Shown: positions 9,601 through 19,498, counted from the stretch's first letter. The stretch: DNA of 64,000 bases from Nostoc linckia NIES-25 (GCF_002368035.1 NZ_AP018222.1:372001-436000), one strand, 5' to 3'. Notes: generated from the sequence alone by a model not told the origin. Made by a program: numbers and translations.

Positions 9601-9628
9601 GTAGGGGCGCACAGCTGTGCGCCCCTAC
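9601..9628. repeat. Perfect 28-nt palindrome
   Basis: GTAGGGGCGCACAG is followed directly by its exact reverse complement. There is no loop and no T-run. It sits between the lemA promoter region and the next gene and resembles a mobile palindrome rather than a terminator. Confidence 0.8.
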
Positions 9629-9678
9629 GACGATCTGTACCTCACTTTTTTGCAATCTGCTGTATATGAGCAGAAAGG

Positions 9679-10140
9679 TTATCTATAAATTTGCATAAAT
9701 AATGAATAACCGCTGACAGCAAAAATAAAAAGGATAGCAGCAGAAAAAAATACTACATCTCTAACAATAAATATAATCCAATCTTTCCTAAGTTCTTGTT
9801 TAAACTTGAGTTCTCGTAGCTTGCGCTCAAGTTCTACATCTTCTTGCGATCGTGAGTTGCCTATTGATAGAACCAATGGCTTGTTACCTTTGGTGGCAAT
9901 AATTTTTGATAAATCTTCTATATCTGTAATTTCAGTTTCTAGGTTTTGGTTTTCATCTACAATCCAGATATGTTTACCTCTTTGCTTAGCTTCTACTGTA
10001 ACTTCTAAAAGTGAGAGCGCCTTTAACAGCACCTCAGCATGATCTCGATTAATCTGTTGCGCCAAATTACTTATTGTTTCATAAATTTCTGGCGATAAAT
10101 CTAAATTTATTTGAATGCGCTCATTTTTTTTGATACTCAT
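9679..10140 (-). CDS. Hypothetical protein with RHH-like head and C-terminal helix
   Basis: 153 residues. The N-terminus (about 5-50: RIQINLDLSPEIYETISNLA...) has the strand-helix-helix pattern of ribbon-helix-helix proteins, and AEVLLKALSLLEV continues it. The middle is polar. The C-terminus carries one hydrophobic helix (about 128-148). A DNA-binding-like head on a membrane tail is unusual; alternatively the head is only a dimerisation module. I cannot name a family. The ATG at 10140 is the first in frame. Confidence 0.55.
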   Translation of the reverse strand: MSIKKNERIQINLDLSPEIYETISNLAQQINRDHAEVLLKALSLLEVTVEAKQRGKHIWIVDENQNLETEITDIEDLSKIIATKGNKPLVLSIGNSRSQEDVELERKLRELKFKQELRKDWIIFIVRDVVFFSAAILFIFAVSGYSLFMQIYR

Positions 10141-10277
10141 TTCTCAAATATTTGCATAAAATATTACAGTTAAGTATACAAAAATTCACCCTCAAACCAG
10201 GTATAAACCCTGTTTTACTTCTGAATTCTCAATTACACATTATGTCGATTAGACGCTAAAAACCCTTATTTATCGTT

Positions 10278-10306
10278 GTAGAGACGTTGCAGTGCAACGT
10301 CTCTAC
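10278..10306. repeat. Palindrome, GTAGAGACGTTGCA family (copy 1)
   Basis: A 29-nt perfect hairpin: 14-bp arms around one base. The same palindrome occurs at 27945, 36841 and 49354 with small changes. It sits just past the stop of the GH57 gene. Confidence 0.85.
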
Positions 10307-10380
10307 AGGGCGCACAATCCTTGATATTTCGTTGATTTGGATAATTCACATCAGACGTGAATTCTAAAATCAAATATTTT

Positions 10381-11868
10381 TTACAGCAAGCTTTTACCTC
10401 GTTGATAAATTTCCCTTGCATAATCAGTCCAAGCGCCTTGTCCCCAATAACGAAAACAACTAGTTTCCAGTAAAAGATTATGTAGGAGAAGGTTACGGTA
10501 TTCAAATTGTCTGGTAATAGGTTCTGCTGAATTAGTTTGCTGTAATTTATCAAATTTTTGATGGAATAAGCTGCTTAATTCATACATGGGAGACAAGACA
10601 TTTTCATATCCTTTCACCCAACTAATATGATTTGTCCATGAGCCTCCATCCATGTGAAAATTGGGGTTGTTTTGTTTTAATTCTTGAATGGCATTTTCTA
10701 CAGCATCAGGTTGAGAATTTTCTGGTGAAATTCGCTGCCAAATCTGATGTTGTCCAACTGGTTGGCAAGTCGGATAGTCTTCAGGTTTGCATCCAGCAGC
10801 TTCGATTAATTCTAAATATTCTGTACCACACATTCCAACAACGCCTGATTTTCCCCCACCATGATTTACCATATCCCACCAAGCTTGTTTAAAAGCACTA
10901 GGAAATTCATTCATCATCACACCGCCATTTTCACCATCTCCAATTTGACTAACTATTGGCGGCACAAATACGCTTCCTATTTGTTGTTTAGATAAGGTTT
11001 TAGCTTCATAATAAGGCTGCATTTGAGCAACTAATTTAGTATCCGAACCTTGAGTTTTAATTAAAGCTGTAATGCTAATTGTTTCGCCTTGAGAATTGCG
11101 GGCAATGAGACGATGTGGTAAATGTTTGTAGGCAAGAGATTCACCGTTAATTGTTTCTACAGAATGTTCTTGAACCAGTAACCAACGATATCCACATTCT
11201 TTGAGGGCTTTCACAAATTCAAAGAGGACATCAGGATGATTTGGTAGATGCATTTCTGGAGGTGAAAATCCTTTGACTCGTGCTAATGCTTCCCAACCAA
11301 AAATAGCGGCAAAGTGATGTTGCCATGCAATTATATGTAATTTAATGTCTGCTATGGGAGTGGAGGGAACAACAGCATGACCCCACATTGTACCCAGCCA
11401 TTCTACATAAGGTTGATAGGTAGAATCGCAAGTAATACGTTTTAAGTTATCAATAATATCACTGCGTCCCATTTGCCGCAGTCCCCACAACAGATTACCT
11501 GAGTAATCCAACATCACACGGGGATTACAACCTTGATTTACAAGTTCGGGAATGAAATCTCCCATGCGGCTGTAACAATAAGCAAAAGGCCCTGCATTAT
11601 GGTTATCGCCTTCGTTGGGATGTTCAAACATGTATTGCAAATTGCTGATGAATGTACCACTGTATCCAGCAGGGATCGTAGGCTGGTGCATGTGTAAAGC
11701 GATCGCAAATACAGCATTTACGTCATCTAACTTAATATTCGTTGTTGGTAAAAATACAGGCGTATCATGGTTAACTACAGAAAGGATTTCTGTTTCCCAA
11801 CCAGAAATATTCGGCAAGCCATCAATAATTTCGGGCAAAGAAGAGAGATTAGTTGGTAGTGTCAGCAT
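10381..11868 (-). CDS. Glycoside hydrolase family 57 protein
   Basis: 495 residues. The first GH57 motif, with the His-Gln-Pro of ALHMHQPT, lies near residue 58. Later segments typical of the family fold include MLDYSGNLLW, the WLGTMWGHAVVPS block, EMHLPNHPDVL, and a C-terminal helical region. GH57 enzymes act on alpha-glucans (amylases, branching enzymes, amylopullulanases) by a retaining mechanism. The substrate cannot be told from sequence here, but glycogen or glucan turnover is plausible in a cyanobacterium. There is no signal peptide, so it is cytosolic. Single gene; the start follows from the ATG at 11868. Confidence 0.82.
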   Translation of the reverse strand: MLTLPTNLSSLPEIIDGLPNISGWETEILSVVNHDTPVFLPTTNIKLDDVNAVFAIALHMHQPTIPAGYSGTFISNLQYMFEHPNEGDNHNAGPFAYCYSRMGDFIPELVNQGCNPRVMLDYSGNLLWGLRQMGRSDIIDNLKRITCDSTYQPYVEWLGTMWGHAVVPSTPIADIKLHIIAWQHHFAAIFGWEALARVKGFSPPEMHLPNHPDVLFEFVKALKECGYRWLLVQEHSVETINGESLAYKHLPHRLIARNSQGETISITALIKTQGSDTKLVAQMQPYYEAKTLSKQQIGSVFVPPIVSQIGDGENGGVMMNEFPSAFKQAWWDMVNHGGGKSGVVGMCGTEYLELIEAAGCKPEDYPTCQPVGQHQIWQRISPENSQPDAVENAIQELKQNNPNFHMDGGSWTNHISWVKGYENVLSPMYELSSLFHQKFDKLQQTNSAEPITRQFEYRNLLLHNLLLETSCFRYWGQGAWTDYAREIYQRGKSLL

Positions 11869-12118
11869 TTCTGGTTGCTCCGAAACAGGGTATGTCTCAT
11901 TATGCGATCGCGCAGCAATTTATGAACTTATTTCTGATATTGCCTGCTGACTCCGTTCCCTATTCCCTCTTACAGACTATTAATTTGGCCTAACAAGTGC
12001 GGTAGAGCTAAATTTATCTGAATAACAATTTGCCATAATTGCATAAAAGTTTTTCATCAAACCTAATAGCTATTGAAAACAAGCTACTACTAATTTTTTT
12101 ATTTCTGGGAGTCAAAAG

Positions 12119-12502
12119 ATGACAGTATTATCCAATCTTTCCAAGCTGGCTGCTGTAGTTACTATCTTGACGCCAATTTTTAGTGTAGATACCGCTATTG
12201 CACAACAGAGCTATCCAATGACCTGTCGTGGTGGTGGTACGCTGGCTATACAAAACGATGGTGGTAATGGTGTGCGAATCAATTTCCAACCAGGAGCAGG
12301 AGCCGCGCCCCAAGGCTTATCACCTGGTCAGTGTACTTGGTCGGATCGGGCGTTGAGGTCTGGTGAGCCAACAACCATCTGCGATAGCGGTGTAAGTGTA
12401 GCCCAATATGTAGGTTTGTTAGTTCGCTCAGATCAATATGCAATTTTGCAAGTTTACAACAATGGTCGTGGCTGTATGCAAGTTACTAGGGTTGGCCCTT
12501 AG
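12119..12502 (+). CDS. Small secreted protein with a Cys pair
   Basis: 127 residues. A signal peptide (about 1-29, hydrophobic core AAVVTILTPIFSV, cleavage near AIAQQ) precedes a compact Gly-rich domain with four Cys (CRGG, GQCTWSD, TICDSG, GRGCMQV) that could form two disulphides. Related small extracytoplasmic proteins occur in cyanobacteria, but I do not recognise a named family. A good AT-rich leader precedes the ATG. Downstream 12503-12722 has no gene. Confidence 0.6.
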   Translation: MTVLSNLSKLAAVVTILTPIFSVDTAIAQQSYPMTCRGGGTLAIQNDGGNGVRINFQPGAGAAPQGLSPGQCTWSDRALRSGEPTTICDSGVSVAQYVGLLVRSDQYAILQVYNNGRGCMQVTRVGP

Positions 12503-12722
12503 GTATGACGCCATTGCACGTCCAAACTTGTAGCAGGGAACGGCAATAGGCAACCGACTTGAAAGTCTTTTGATGTAATTTTTCGCTCAAACTCCTACAT
12601 ATCATGTTTCGACTTTCGGCACAGACACTCCGCCAATGGTCGATGGGATAACAGTTACAGCGATTTGGCCTGACATTGATTTTTCCCCAACAAAAACAAA
12701 TCGCCAAACGCTGTATTTTTAC

Positions 12723-13529
12723 TCAAAAACCCGGTTTTTCAGTGAATTTTTGCCTTCTAGGTGCTGGCGGAGTTGCTATTTGTAAAATCAGTTCTAACAA
12801 CCAAGGGGCGAGGCGTTGACACCACAGTGCTAGATGACTTTGCCATCCGACTAAAATTTCTGGTGAATCATTTCGCATTCCAGCGACAAGTGCTTGAGCT
12901 ACTTGCTGGGGAGTCATAGGGATTACCCAGCGAAATAATTTTAAGTCGCGTACCATGTCTGTGTCTGTGAGAGAAGGTAGTAATGCAATCACTCTGATAT
13001 TGTATTGGGCTAGTTCCCGGCGCAAGGCTTGGGTAAATCCCAAGATGGCAAATTTAGTAGCCGAGTAAGTCGCCATTGTCGGTGCTGCAATTTTCCCCAT
13101 TAGACTCGATACATTGACGATTGTTCCTTGCCTTTGGCTGGCCATGCGTCGAGCCATCAGACTTGTGAGGTTGTACATTCCCAGTAAGTTTACAGAAAGT
13201 TCTTCTTGAACTTGGGGCAGTTTAGATTGCAAAAACGAGCTTTGGTATGCGACTCCCGCACAATTAACCAGCAGATGAATCGGGCCATAGTTGCGCCAAA
13301 CCTGAGCAATAGTAACATTGACTTCAATTACCTGAGTCAAGTCCAAAGCAACGATCGCAGTCTCTACACCCATCGCCTCAATTTTGTTCGCTAGCTCAAC
13401 TAACTTCTGGCGATCGCGTGCTACCAATATCAGCCGCTTTATGCCTTGTTTAGCTAGTTCCAGCGCGATCGCCCTGCCAATACCGCGAGAAGCCCCTGTA
13501 ATTAGGGCTACTTTACCTTGAATCTCCAT
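12723..13529 (-). CDS. Short-chain dehydrogenase/reductase (SDR)
   Basis: 268 residues, a classical SDR. The nucleotide-binding TGASRGIGRA lies at residues 12-21 and NCAGV near 90. The catalytic triad is Ser in NVSSLMG, and Tyr and Lys in YSATK (near 155-159). The Arg after the second strand (VARDRQK) favours NADP(H). The substrate is unknown. The C-terminal 40 residues are hydrophobic and basic (HLALWCQRLAPWLLELIL), which might bring the enzyme to a membrane. Single gene; ATG at 13529. Confidence 0.9.
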   Translation of the reverse strand: MEIQGKVALITGASRGIGRAIALELAKQGIKRLILVARDRQKLVELANKIEAMGVETAIVALDLTQVIEVNVTIAQVWRNYGPIHLLVNCAGVAYQSSFLQSKLPQVQEELSVNLLGMYNLTSLMARRMASQRQGTIVNVSSLMGKIAAPTMATYSATKFAILGFTQALRRELAQYNIRVIALLPSLTDTDMVRDLKLFRWVIPMTPQQVAQALVAGMRNDSPEILVGWQSHLALWCQRLAPWLLELILQIATPPAPRRQKFTEKPGF

Positions 13530-14701
13530 TGGTTTTATCCTCCAAAATCTAACTTAGGGATTGGGCATCCCTTCTCTGCGAGACGCTACGCGAACGGCTA
13601 CGCTCAGGGCAAGTGGGCATAGGGCATTGGTGAGTACTTATTACCATCTCTCCAACCCCCAGTCACCAGCGATGCACTGAGCGGCTGGTGAGCGCAGTCG
13701 AACCATGCCGAAGTGTCCCCAGTTCCCAGTCACTTTAACAACGAGCTATTTCTTGGTTAATCTGCAATCCTTCGTAATTGTCTATACGAGGCAGAAATTT
13801 CTCGTTTTTTACTCTTAATTACTAACGTACTTGGCTGAATCAATATAGCTCATAGATTTTACTTCTCCTCGATTTGAGCGTTCATCAGCATCCTTGACAT
13901 ACACACGTTAGCAATTAAATCAAGTCATTGCAACATCTTTTAATAAGACTTTCTTAATACTTGTTAGCACAAGTATATATATATATAAGATTTTATTAAA
14001 TAAGTTTTTATGAATACGTAAGTGTAAATATATTAAAGCCCTGACAATTAATTTCTGTTTTGCAAAATTGTTATATCTAAGCCACAGCTTAGATATAAAA
14101 AAGACATATTTAGCAATCCTATTTGATGTGTAAGAATTTCCAGGCGAAGATGCCGACTTATCAAAAAATTGTAGTGCCTTGTTTTTCACGGATTACTTAA
14201 GATTGTCATCTCATTTTTCTTATGATTGTAATAATTATATTTTATTAATAATTTCCGTAATACTGTCAGTATATTTACTGATTGATTGAAAATTAAGGTT
14301 TGTGGTTTTTATTTTTTTCATCGGATAAGAGGGGTAAATGCTTATTTTAAATGCAACATTACAGAGTATATTTATTTGCTAAAAATTTAGTAAAGATGAT
14401 GGTTTATCTATGTTTAACTTTGAGATTATCTAATTAATCTTTGAGAGTCACCCTGTTTAGAGCAATTATAATTTATTGATGAATAAGAAGCTCCCCAACT
14501 TATTAGAGAAGTCGGGGATCTGAACATAAGCCAACAGAATTCATAATTACTAATACTCTGGAAAAAGCTTCTTTAAGGGAATATACGTAATTATTCAAGA
14601 GTGTTGTTAGCGATCGCGGGGCGTTTAGCCCGTTAGGAGTTATAGCAGTTGTCAGGTAGGTGACTTCTAAGCCTGTTGCCTATTGCTTGTTCCCTACTAT
14701 A
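13530..14701. other. Long spacer of 1.2 kb: repeats and AT-rich DNA
   Basis: 13570-13735 is a mosaic of short repeats (CTCTGCGAGACGCTACGCGAACG type, then CCCAGTCACC type). 13900-14450 is very AT-rich with a TATATATATATA run near 13977. No convincing gene is present; an 89-codon minus-strand frame at 13920-14189 is AT-rich and has no ribosome site or family match. Confidence 0.6.
14491..14520. repeat. Hairpin of the GAAGTCGGGGATC family
   Basis: CTCCCCAACTT and AAGTCGGGGAT form imperfect arms around a short loop. The same family has a perfect copy at 50940 and a decayed one near 25310. Confidence 0.6.
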
Positions 14702-16402
14702 TTATTTTCCTTCTTGTCCCTGAGGAGTCGTAAGTTGAGGATTTGATGGCCGGAATGACTGGGGAATTGCCCCACTCCAGACTTGATTAAATTGCTCTGG
14801 TGTTAGCGATTGCAAAAGACTGAGATTCAAAGGTTCTTTACTAATGAATGTGGCGTAAGATGGCTGCAAATAAGAGCGGTATTCTGGGCGGTTGAGGAGA
14901 TGGGTTGACAAGAAAGCTACGCTTAAAGCGTTGAGATAGGAATAAACAGGAGTAGGGTTAGGGCCTAGTAAAGCAGGCGGCACAGGTAATACATTGTTCT
15001 CAGGAGTAGGTTCGGCGATCGCACTAAAATGGGTGGCGTTTTCAATCAAAGCAAGGTACTTATTGGAGTCAGTCAGCCAGGTAAAAGGGAGAATCTGCTC
15101 AGATACAGGTGGGGCAAAAATATCTTGACTACCAGCCACCAACATTACTGGAATTTTAATTTGGCTGATGCCCCCCTGACCTAAAATCGAACTGTCAATG
15201 GGATTAATCGCCATGACTACCTTAATGCGATCGTCTTTGAGTTGGTAATCTTTTAGGGGTAACTCAGCAGCTTGACACTGCAACAACAGCGACAAATTAA
15301 AGAAGGAATTATTGGGATTACAGTCTTGGTAAAGTTGGTCAAAGTTAATCTTTGCTCCTGCCAGAGTCAAAACAGTATAACCACCAAAAGACTGACCGAT
15401 CGCCCCAATTTGCTGAAAATTAAGTTTTCCTTGGAGGAAGGTATCGGATTTTTCTAAACGCTCAAGTTCATTGAGTAAATACTTAATATCCAAAGGTCGA
15501 TTGACAAATTCTGCTGGTTCTGGCGGCCCTGCCAAACCTGCAAAATATAGCTGAATGCGTTCGGCATTACTACCAGGGTGTTCCAATACCGCAACCGCAA
15601 AACCATAGGATGTGAGATGTTGAGCTAGGTAAGCAAAGGTAGAGCGATCGGAAGCCAGACCGTGAGAAATTACGATTAGGGGATACGGCGGTTTTAGTTC
15701 AGCTTGGGAATTGGCTTGAGGTAAATAGATATCTACTGGGAGACGACGATTGCGAGAAAAGTCATTTAGCTCAAAGCTTTTTTTCTGCCAAGTGAATTTT
15801 CCTGGCGATCGCAAATCTGGCTGTTGTGAGAAATCAACCTTTGAATTGGCTGCGGCTACCGTCGCTTGTTGTTGGAGAAAACCCACAACTTCATCCTTTT
15901 TTTCTATAAGTTGTGACAAGTTATCGACAATCCTTAGCCCTTCTGAATAATTTATCCTGATAGTCTTGCTGGGGAATCTCCGTAGCAAATTTACAACTGT
16001 TAAGCCTTCGCGATCGGCAGCAGCTACGATCAAAGCTGCACGTATGGCATAGAAACCGTTTTGTCGAGACTCAGTGAGAAGCAATTCTCCCAGACGTTGC
16101 ATCACCTCTTCACCGATTGGGGAATAGGTAACCTGAGATACTACCGTAGGACTAACATTGAAGCGTTGCTGGAGTAGATTCCGCAATTGGGCGAGTTGTT
16201 CGGGAGTAGCGCGGCTAGCATAGAAGGAAAAGTCTTCATCGATTTTGCCAGCTTTCGCAAAAGTTTCTAGCGAGTCCACAGACAAAGAGAATTCGCCGAA
16301 GGGAGGGTAATAAAAGCTAATGCGATCGGCTGCCAATCCGGGAGTAGCAGTCAAAAAGGTAGATACAAAACTTAAACCCAGGTAGCGCCAAAATTTTTTC
16401 AT
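14702..16402 (-). CDS. Secreted alpha/beta hydrolase with DUF1400 domain
   Basis: About 566 residues from the ATG at 16402. An upstream TTG would put 11 residues before the signal peptide, so it is unlikely. A signal peptide (core YLGLSFVSTFLTATPGLAAD) precedes a helical DUF1400 domain (about 30-190), typical of cyanobacterial dienelactone-hydrolase-like proteins. The alpha/beta hydrolase core follows: VISHGLASDRSTF, nucleophile elbow GAIGQSFGGYTV with Ser near residue 335, Asp in VAGSQDIFAPP, and His in ATHFSA. The relatives most like it are platelet-activating-factor-acetylhydrolase-like enzymes. Likely periplasmic, substrate unknown. Single gene, with a repeat-bounded 0.13-kb element upstream. 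Confidence 0.85.
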   Translation of the reverse strand: MKKFWRYLGLSFVSTFLTATPGLAADRISFYYPPFGEFSLSVDSLETFAKAGKIDEDFSFYASRATPEQLAQLRNLLQQRFNVSPTVVSQVTYSPIGEEVMQRLGELLLTESRQNGFYAIRAALIVAAADREGLTVVNLLRRFPSKTIRINYSEGLRIVDNLSQLIEKKDEVVGFLQQQATVAAANSKVDFSQQPDLRSPGKFTWQKKSFELNDFSRNRRLPVDIYLPQANSQAELKPPYPLIVISHGLASDRSTFAYLAQHLTSYGFAVAVLEHPGSNAERIQLYFAGLAGPPEPAEFVNRPLDIKYLLNELERLEKSDTFLQGKLNFQQIGAIGQSFGGYTVLTLAGAKINFDQLYQDCNPNNSFFNLSLLLQCQAAELPLKDYQLKDDRIKVVMAINPIDSSILGQGGISQIKIPVMLVAGSQDIFAPPVSEQILPFTWLTDSNKYLALIENATHFSAIAEPTPENNVLPVPPALLGPNPTPVYSYLNALSVAFLSTHLLNRPEYRSYLQPSYATFISKEPLNLSLLQSLTPEQFNQVWSGAIPQSFRPSNPQLTTPQGQEGK

Positions 16403-16448
16403 CAGAAAAACCCATTGTCTAACCCTGCCAAACAATTATTGTAAAAAA

Positions 16449-16583
16449 GTACAGCTAGTAGTTCGCCAAGTTCACTTGGCGGGGTAAAGGGGAAAGGTTT
16501 TAAATCCCTTACCCTTTTCCCTTTAACCTTTACCCAACCTCCACCTAACATTTTTGGGTTGGCAGATCGCTAGCTAGCTGTAC
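16449..16583. repeat. 135-bp element with GTACAGCTAG inverted ends
   Basis: GTACAGCTAG at 16449-16458 has its exact reverse complement at 16574-16583. The inside contains an AAGGGGAAAGG/CCTTTCCC-like inverted repeat. It may be a small non-autonomous element. No flanking duplication is evident. Confidence 0.5.
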
Positions 16584-16696
16584 CTTTCTACAATCATCTG
16601 TATTCTACCCAGTTAAAATCCCTGTAAGTAGTAAATTTTTCAACCAAACAGCATTTAATAGAGCGATAATAGAATATATAGATCGAGATATTTTGT

Positions 16697-16879
16697 ATGT
16701 CTTTCGCTTCTTGTTCCTCTTGTGTTGTTATCCTGAATCAACAACAAAAGGAAAATATCTCTCACCAAAAGCAGTGTCAAGATATGCCAGTTAACGACAC
16801 CAAGAATACTGGTGAAAATTGTACTGTGGTTGAAAATGGTCGGGTTGTGGTTAAACCGATACAATGTCCAAAGGATTAA
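16697..16879 (+). CDS. Possible small Cys-containing protein (60 aa)
   Basis: A 60-codon frame with balanced composition, five Cys and a polar tail (KNTGENCTVVENGRVVVKP). No signal peptide and no family recognised. It lies between two divergently spaced minus-strand genes. There is no clear ribosome site, and a minus-strand frame overlaps it. Kept as possible only. Confidence 0.3.
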   Translation: MSFASCSSCVVILNQQQKENISHQKQCQDMPVNDTKNTGENCTVVENGRVVVKPIQCPKD

Positions 16880-16935
16880 CCCAAAGACGCGGGGACGCAA
16901 AGAGATATTAATGATAGTTTCAGAATTCTGAATTC

Positions 16936-17859
16936 TTACTCAATTTCATCTAAAGGTAAAACATCGTGAAAGCGATTGTAGTCGATGTAGCGATGTCCAT
17001 CGGATGTTTCGTGGAAGATATCGACAAAGCGATTATTCCACAAAATTTCCTTAGCGCCATAGCTGTGACGGGCATGGACGACTTGTGCAACTGTTTCATC
17101 AATGCCACTCAAAGAAATCATCAGCATTGAATTTGTCTGCATTAGTGATTCTGCCGTCATCCCATATAAAGGACTAAACTCATCAATCACATGTACCACC
17201 GACCAGCTTAAAGAAAAGCTTGGTGTTTGGTTTCGCAGCAGTTTCAAATCGTAGATTCTACGCATATGCTGACCTTCTGCCGTTACTTCGTCGCGCATCA
17301 AATATACTCGCATCTGCGCTTCCAAAATCATGTTGCGGCGCTGGTTAGCACTGCGAAACATCAAAGTCGGCTTGGCATCATAAGGTGTAATCACTGCTAC
17401 ACGGCTAAAGAGCACGCGGGCGGTTGGTCGAGAGAAGCGGGCAAACGCTAATCCGGTCATCACAGCGATTCCCACCAAACCGATCATCGCTTCAATGGTA
17501 ACAATAATATTGGCGTAAGTTGTTTTAGGATACATCGCACCGTAGCCGATGGATGCTAGGGTTTGGACGCTAAAGAAAAAAAGATCTAAAAAAGAACCGG
17601 GTCTAGCATTGGCAATACAATCTCCTCCTAGAAAGTAAGCTACGGCGAATACAGCATTAATAGTTACATAAGATAGACAAATCAGTATTAAAAACCCAGG
17701 CCAGGGAATGGTCAGCAGCAGATGGTAGGGATCGCGCCAGTAGGAATACCATACACCCATCCCCATAATCTCAAACTTTCCATCTCGAACCTGAATGTGA
17801 ATGCGTGGGAGCAAACGCTGTTTTTGCTTGCGTGAAAATCGCTTGACTCGAAATTTCAT
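16936..17859 (-). CDS. Inward-rectifier K+ channel (KirBac type)
   Basis: 307 residues. A basic N-terminus with WRDPYHLLLTIPWPGFL (slide helix) precedes an outer helix (about 50-75). The pore loop has the filter SIGYG in LASIGYGAMYP, and an inner helix follows (about 115-140). The cytoplasmic immunoglobulin-like C-terminal domain (145-307) keeps Kir features such as MRVYLMRDEVTAEG, HVIDEFSPLYG and ARHSYGAKEILWNNRFVDIF. The protein should form a tetrameric K+ channel in the plasma membrane. The position usually Thr in the filter is Ser here, a conservative change. The next gene is a divergent MFS transporter. Confidence 0.93.
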   Translation of the reverse strand: MKFRVKRFSRKQKQRLLPRIHIQVRDGKFEIMGMGVWYSYWRDPYHLLLTIPWPGFLILICLSYVTINAVFAVAYFLGGDCIANARPGSFLDLFFFSVQTLASIGYGAMYPKTTYANIIVTIEAMIGLVGIAVMTGLAFARFSRPTARVLFSRVAVITPYDAKPTLMFRSANQRRNMILEAQMRVYLMRDEVTAEGQHMRRIYDLKLLRNQTPSFSLSWSVVHVIDEFSPLYGMTAESLMQTNSMLMISLSGIDETVAQVVHARHSYGAKEILWNNRFVDIFHETSDGHRYIDYNRFHDVLPLDEIE

Positions 17860-17957
17860 CTGGGTAGCTAAAATAACGATAAGTAAGTACTATTACTATG
17901 GTTTAAAAGTCGCTGTTTTCAGTTACAGTGCAGTTGCAAAGTAACAACCAGGTTGTG

Positions 17958-19142
17958 ATGGATCGAAATTTCTGGATTACCGCTTTAATTGCTTTTATTA
18001 ATTCCCTCAGTTTTACAGTTTTAATTCCCATTATCTATCTTTATGGCAAACAATTCGGTCTGAGCGATTTTGAGACGAGTTTGTTATTTTCGATTTATTC
18101 CATAGCTCAGTTTTTTGCAACTCCGGTGATTGGTAAACTTTCCGATCGCTTTGGAAGCAAGCCTTTACTAATTATCAGTTTAGCCGGAACTGTGTTAGCT
18201 AACTCGATCGCTGGAACAGCGACAACAGCAGTTATTCTTTTTCTCGCTAGATTTTTAGATGGAATCACCGGCGGAAATGCTTCCGTAGCTCAAGCAATTA
18301 TTTCAGATGTTACCATTCCCGAAAAGCGGGCCCAAGGCTTTGGAATTTATGGAGCAGCACTAGGATTAGGTTTTGTACTAGGCCCAGTTACTAGCTTGTT
18401 GGCACAGCAGATTTCTTTGGGATTTGGATTTATAGTTTCCGGTGCAGTCGCATTCGTCGCTTTGTTAATTACAATCTTTTTCTTACCAGAAAGTCTGCCC
18501 AAAAAAGCTGAGAAAGCACACAATATCTTTGATTTAGGTTTAGGAAATTTAATTAGAGGTTTAGTTATGCCTAAAATTGGCGTACTTCTAATTATCAATT
18601 TTTGTATTGGCACAACTTTTACTATTTTTACGTATGCTTTTCAACCTTACTATATTCATGTCTTAGGTCAAAATAGCCAGTCTTTAACACTTCTGTTTTT
18701 AGTTTTTGGAGTGTTAGGTGTAATCATGCAAACTTGGGGAGTTTCAATTCTCAGAAAGAAAATTAATGTAGTTACTATATTATTTTTAGGTATATTTTTC
18801 CGAAGTTTTTCATTTGTTTTAATGCCAGTATTTCCTAACATTGTTTATTTTGTAGCAGTCAGCATACTCTTTTCGCTATTCAATTCTTTAGTACAACCCA
18901 TGATTAGCACGTTAATTTCTTTGAATACAAAAGCAGAGGATCAAGGAACTGCAATGGGATTAAACGCATCTTATTTGAGTATTTCCAATGGTATTGGCCC
19001 TGTGATTGCAGGAATGCTAATTCATCAATCCGATCCCAAAACCTATGGCTATCCATTATATTTAGCTGGAACGGTTACTTTTTTAATATTAATTTTGGCA
19101 ATAGTGACTCGTAAAAGATACACACCCCAGAGTAATTTCTAG
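17958..19142 (+). CDS. MFS drug-exporter-like transporter
   Basis: 394 residues, 12 predicted helices. The loop 2-3 motif GKLSDRFGSKPLL lies near residue 60, and the antiporter-type motif in GFVLGPVTSLLA near 140, both typical of DHA1-type exporters (TetA, Bmr). The substrate is unknown. The ATG at 17958 starts MDRNFW; a GTG ten codons earlier is less likely. Transcribed divergently from the K+ channel, with 98 bp between the starts, so they may share a regulatory region. Confidence 0.87.
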   Translation: MDRNFWITALIAFINSLSFTVLIPIIYLYGKQFGLSDFETSLLFSIYSIAQFFATPVIGKLSDRFGSKPLLIISLAGTVLANSIAGTATTAVILFLARFLDGITGGNASVAQAIISDVTIPEKRAQGFGIYGAALGLGFVLGPVTSLLAQQISLGFGFIVSGAVAFVALLITIFFLPESLPKKAEKAHNIFDLGLGNLIRGLVMPKIGVLLIINFCIGTTFTIFTYAFQPYYIHVLGQNSQSLTLLFLVFGVLGVIMQTWGVSILRKKINVVTILFLGIFFRSFSFVLMPVFPNIVYFVAVSILFSLFNSLVQPMISTLISLNTKAEDQGTAMGLNASYLSISNGIGPVIAGMLIHQSDPKTYGYPLYLAGTVTFLILILAIVTRKRYTPQSNF

Positions 19143-19308
19143 AATAGAATTGAGAATTCAGAAGTCAGAATTCAGAATAGAACTATATCACACCTACCTA
19201 AATTATGAGCAAAAAAATAGGGCGTGCAATGCTCGCCCTAATGATTTATCTGCTAGAAACTTATTTATTTACCAATACGATTAAGTTAACAGTACTTCGC
19301 TCCGGAAG

Positions 19309-19370
19309 ATCCCCCCAAACCCCTTAAAAAGGGGGCTTAGTTCCCTCCTTTTTAAGGAGGTTTAGGGAGC
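19309..19370. repeat. Two nested hairpins in the 19143-19498 spacer
   Basis: CCCCTTAAAAAGGGGG and CCTCCTTTTTAAGGAGG form two adjacent stems. Related CCCCTT/AAGGGG sequence occurs at 21669-21765. The rest of the spacer holds only AT-rich DNA and GAATTCAGAA-type repeats. Confidence 0.65.
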
Positions 19371-19498
19371 ATCGAGTCTTAACTGAACTGTATTGACTTA
19401 TCTACAACAGATTTGAAGTTGCTGAAGTACACAATATTACCCTTATCAGCATTCAAATCTGTTTTAGTTGTGAATTCTGACTTCTGAGTTCTGCTGTA

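Noticed and set aside
13920..14189. 89-codon minus-strand frame
   Set aside because: Very AT-rich with unusual composition, no ribosome site and no family features; probably chance.
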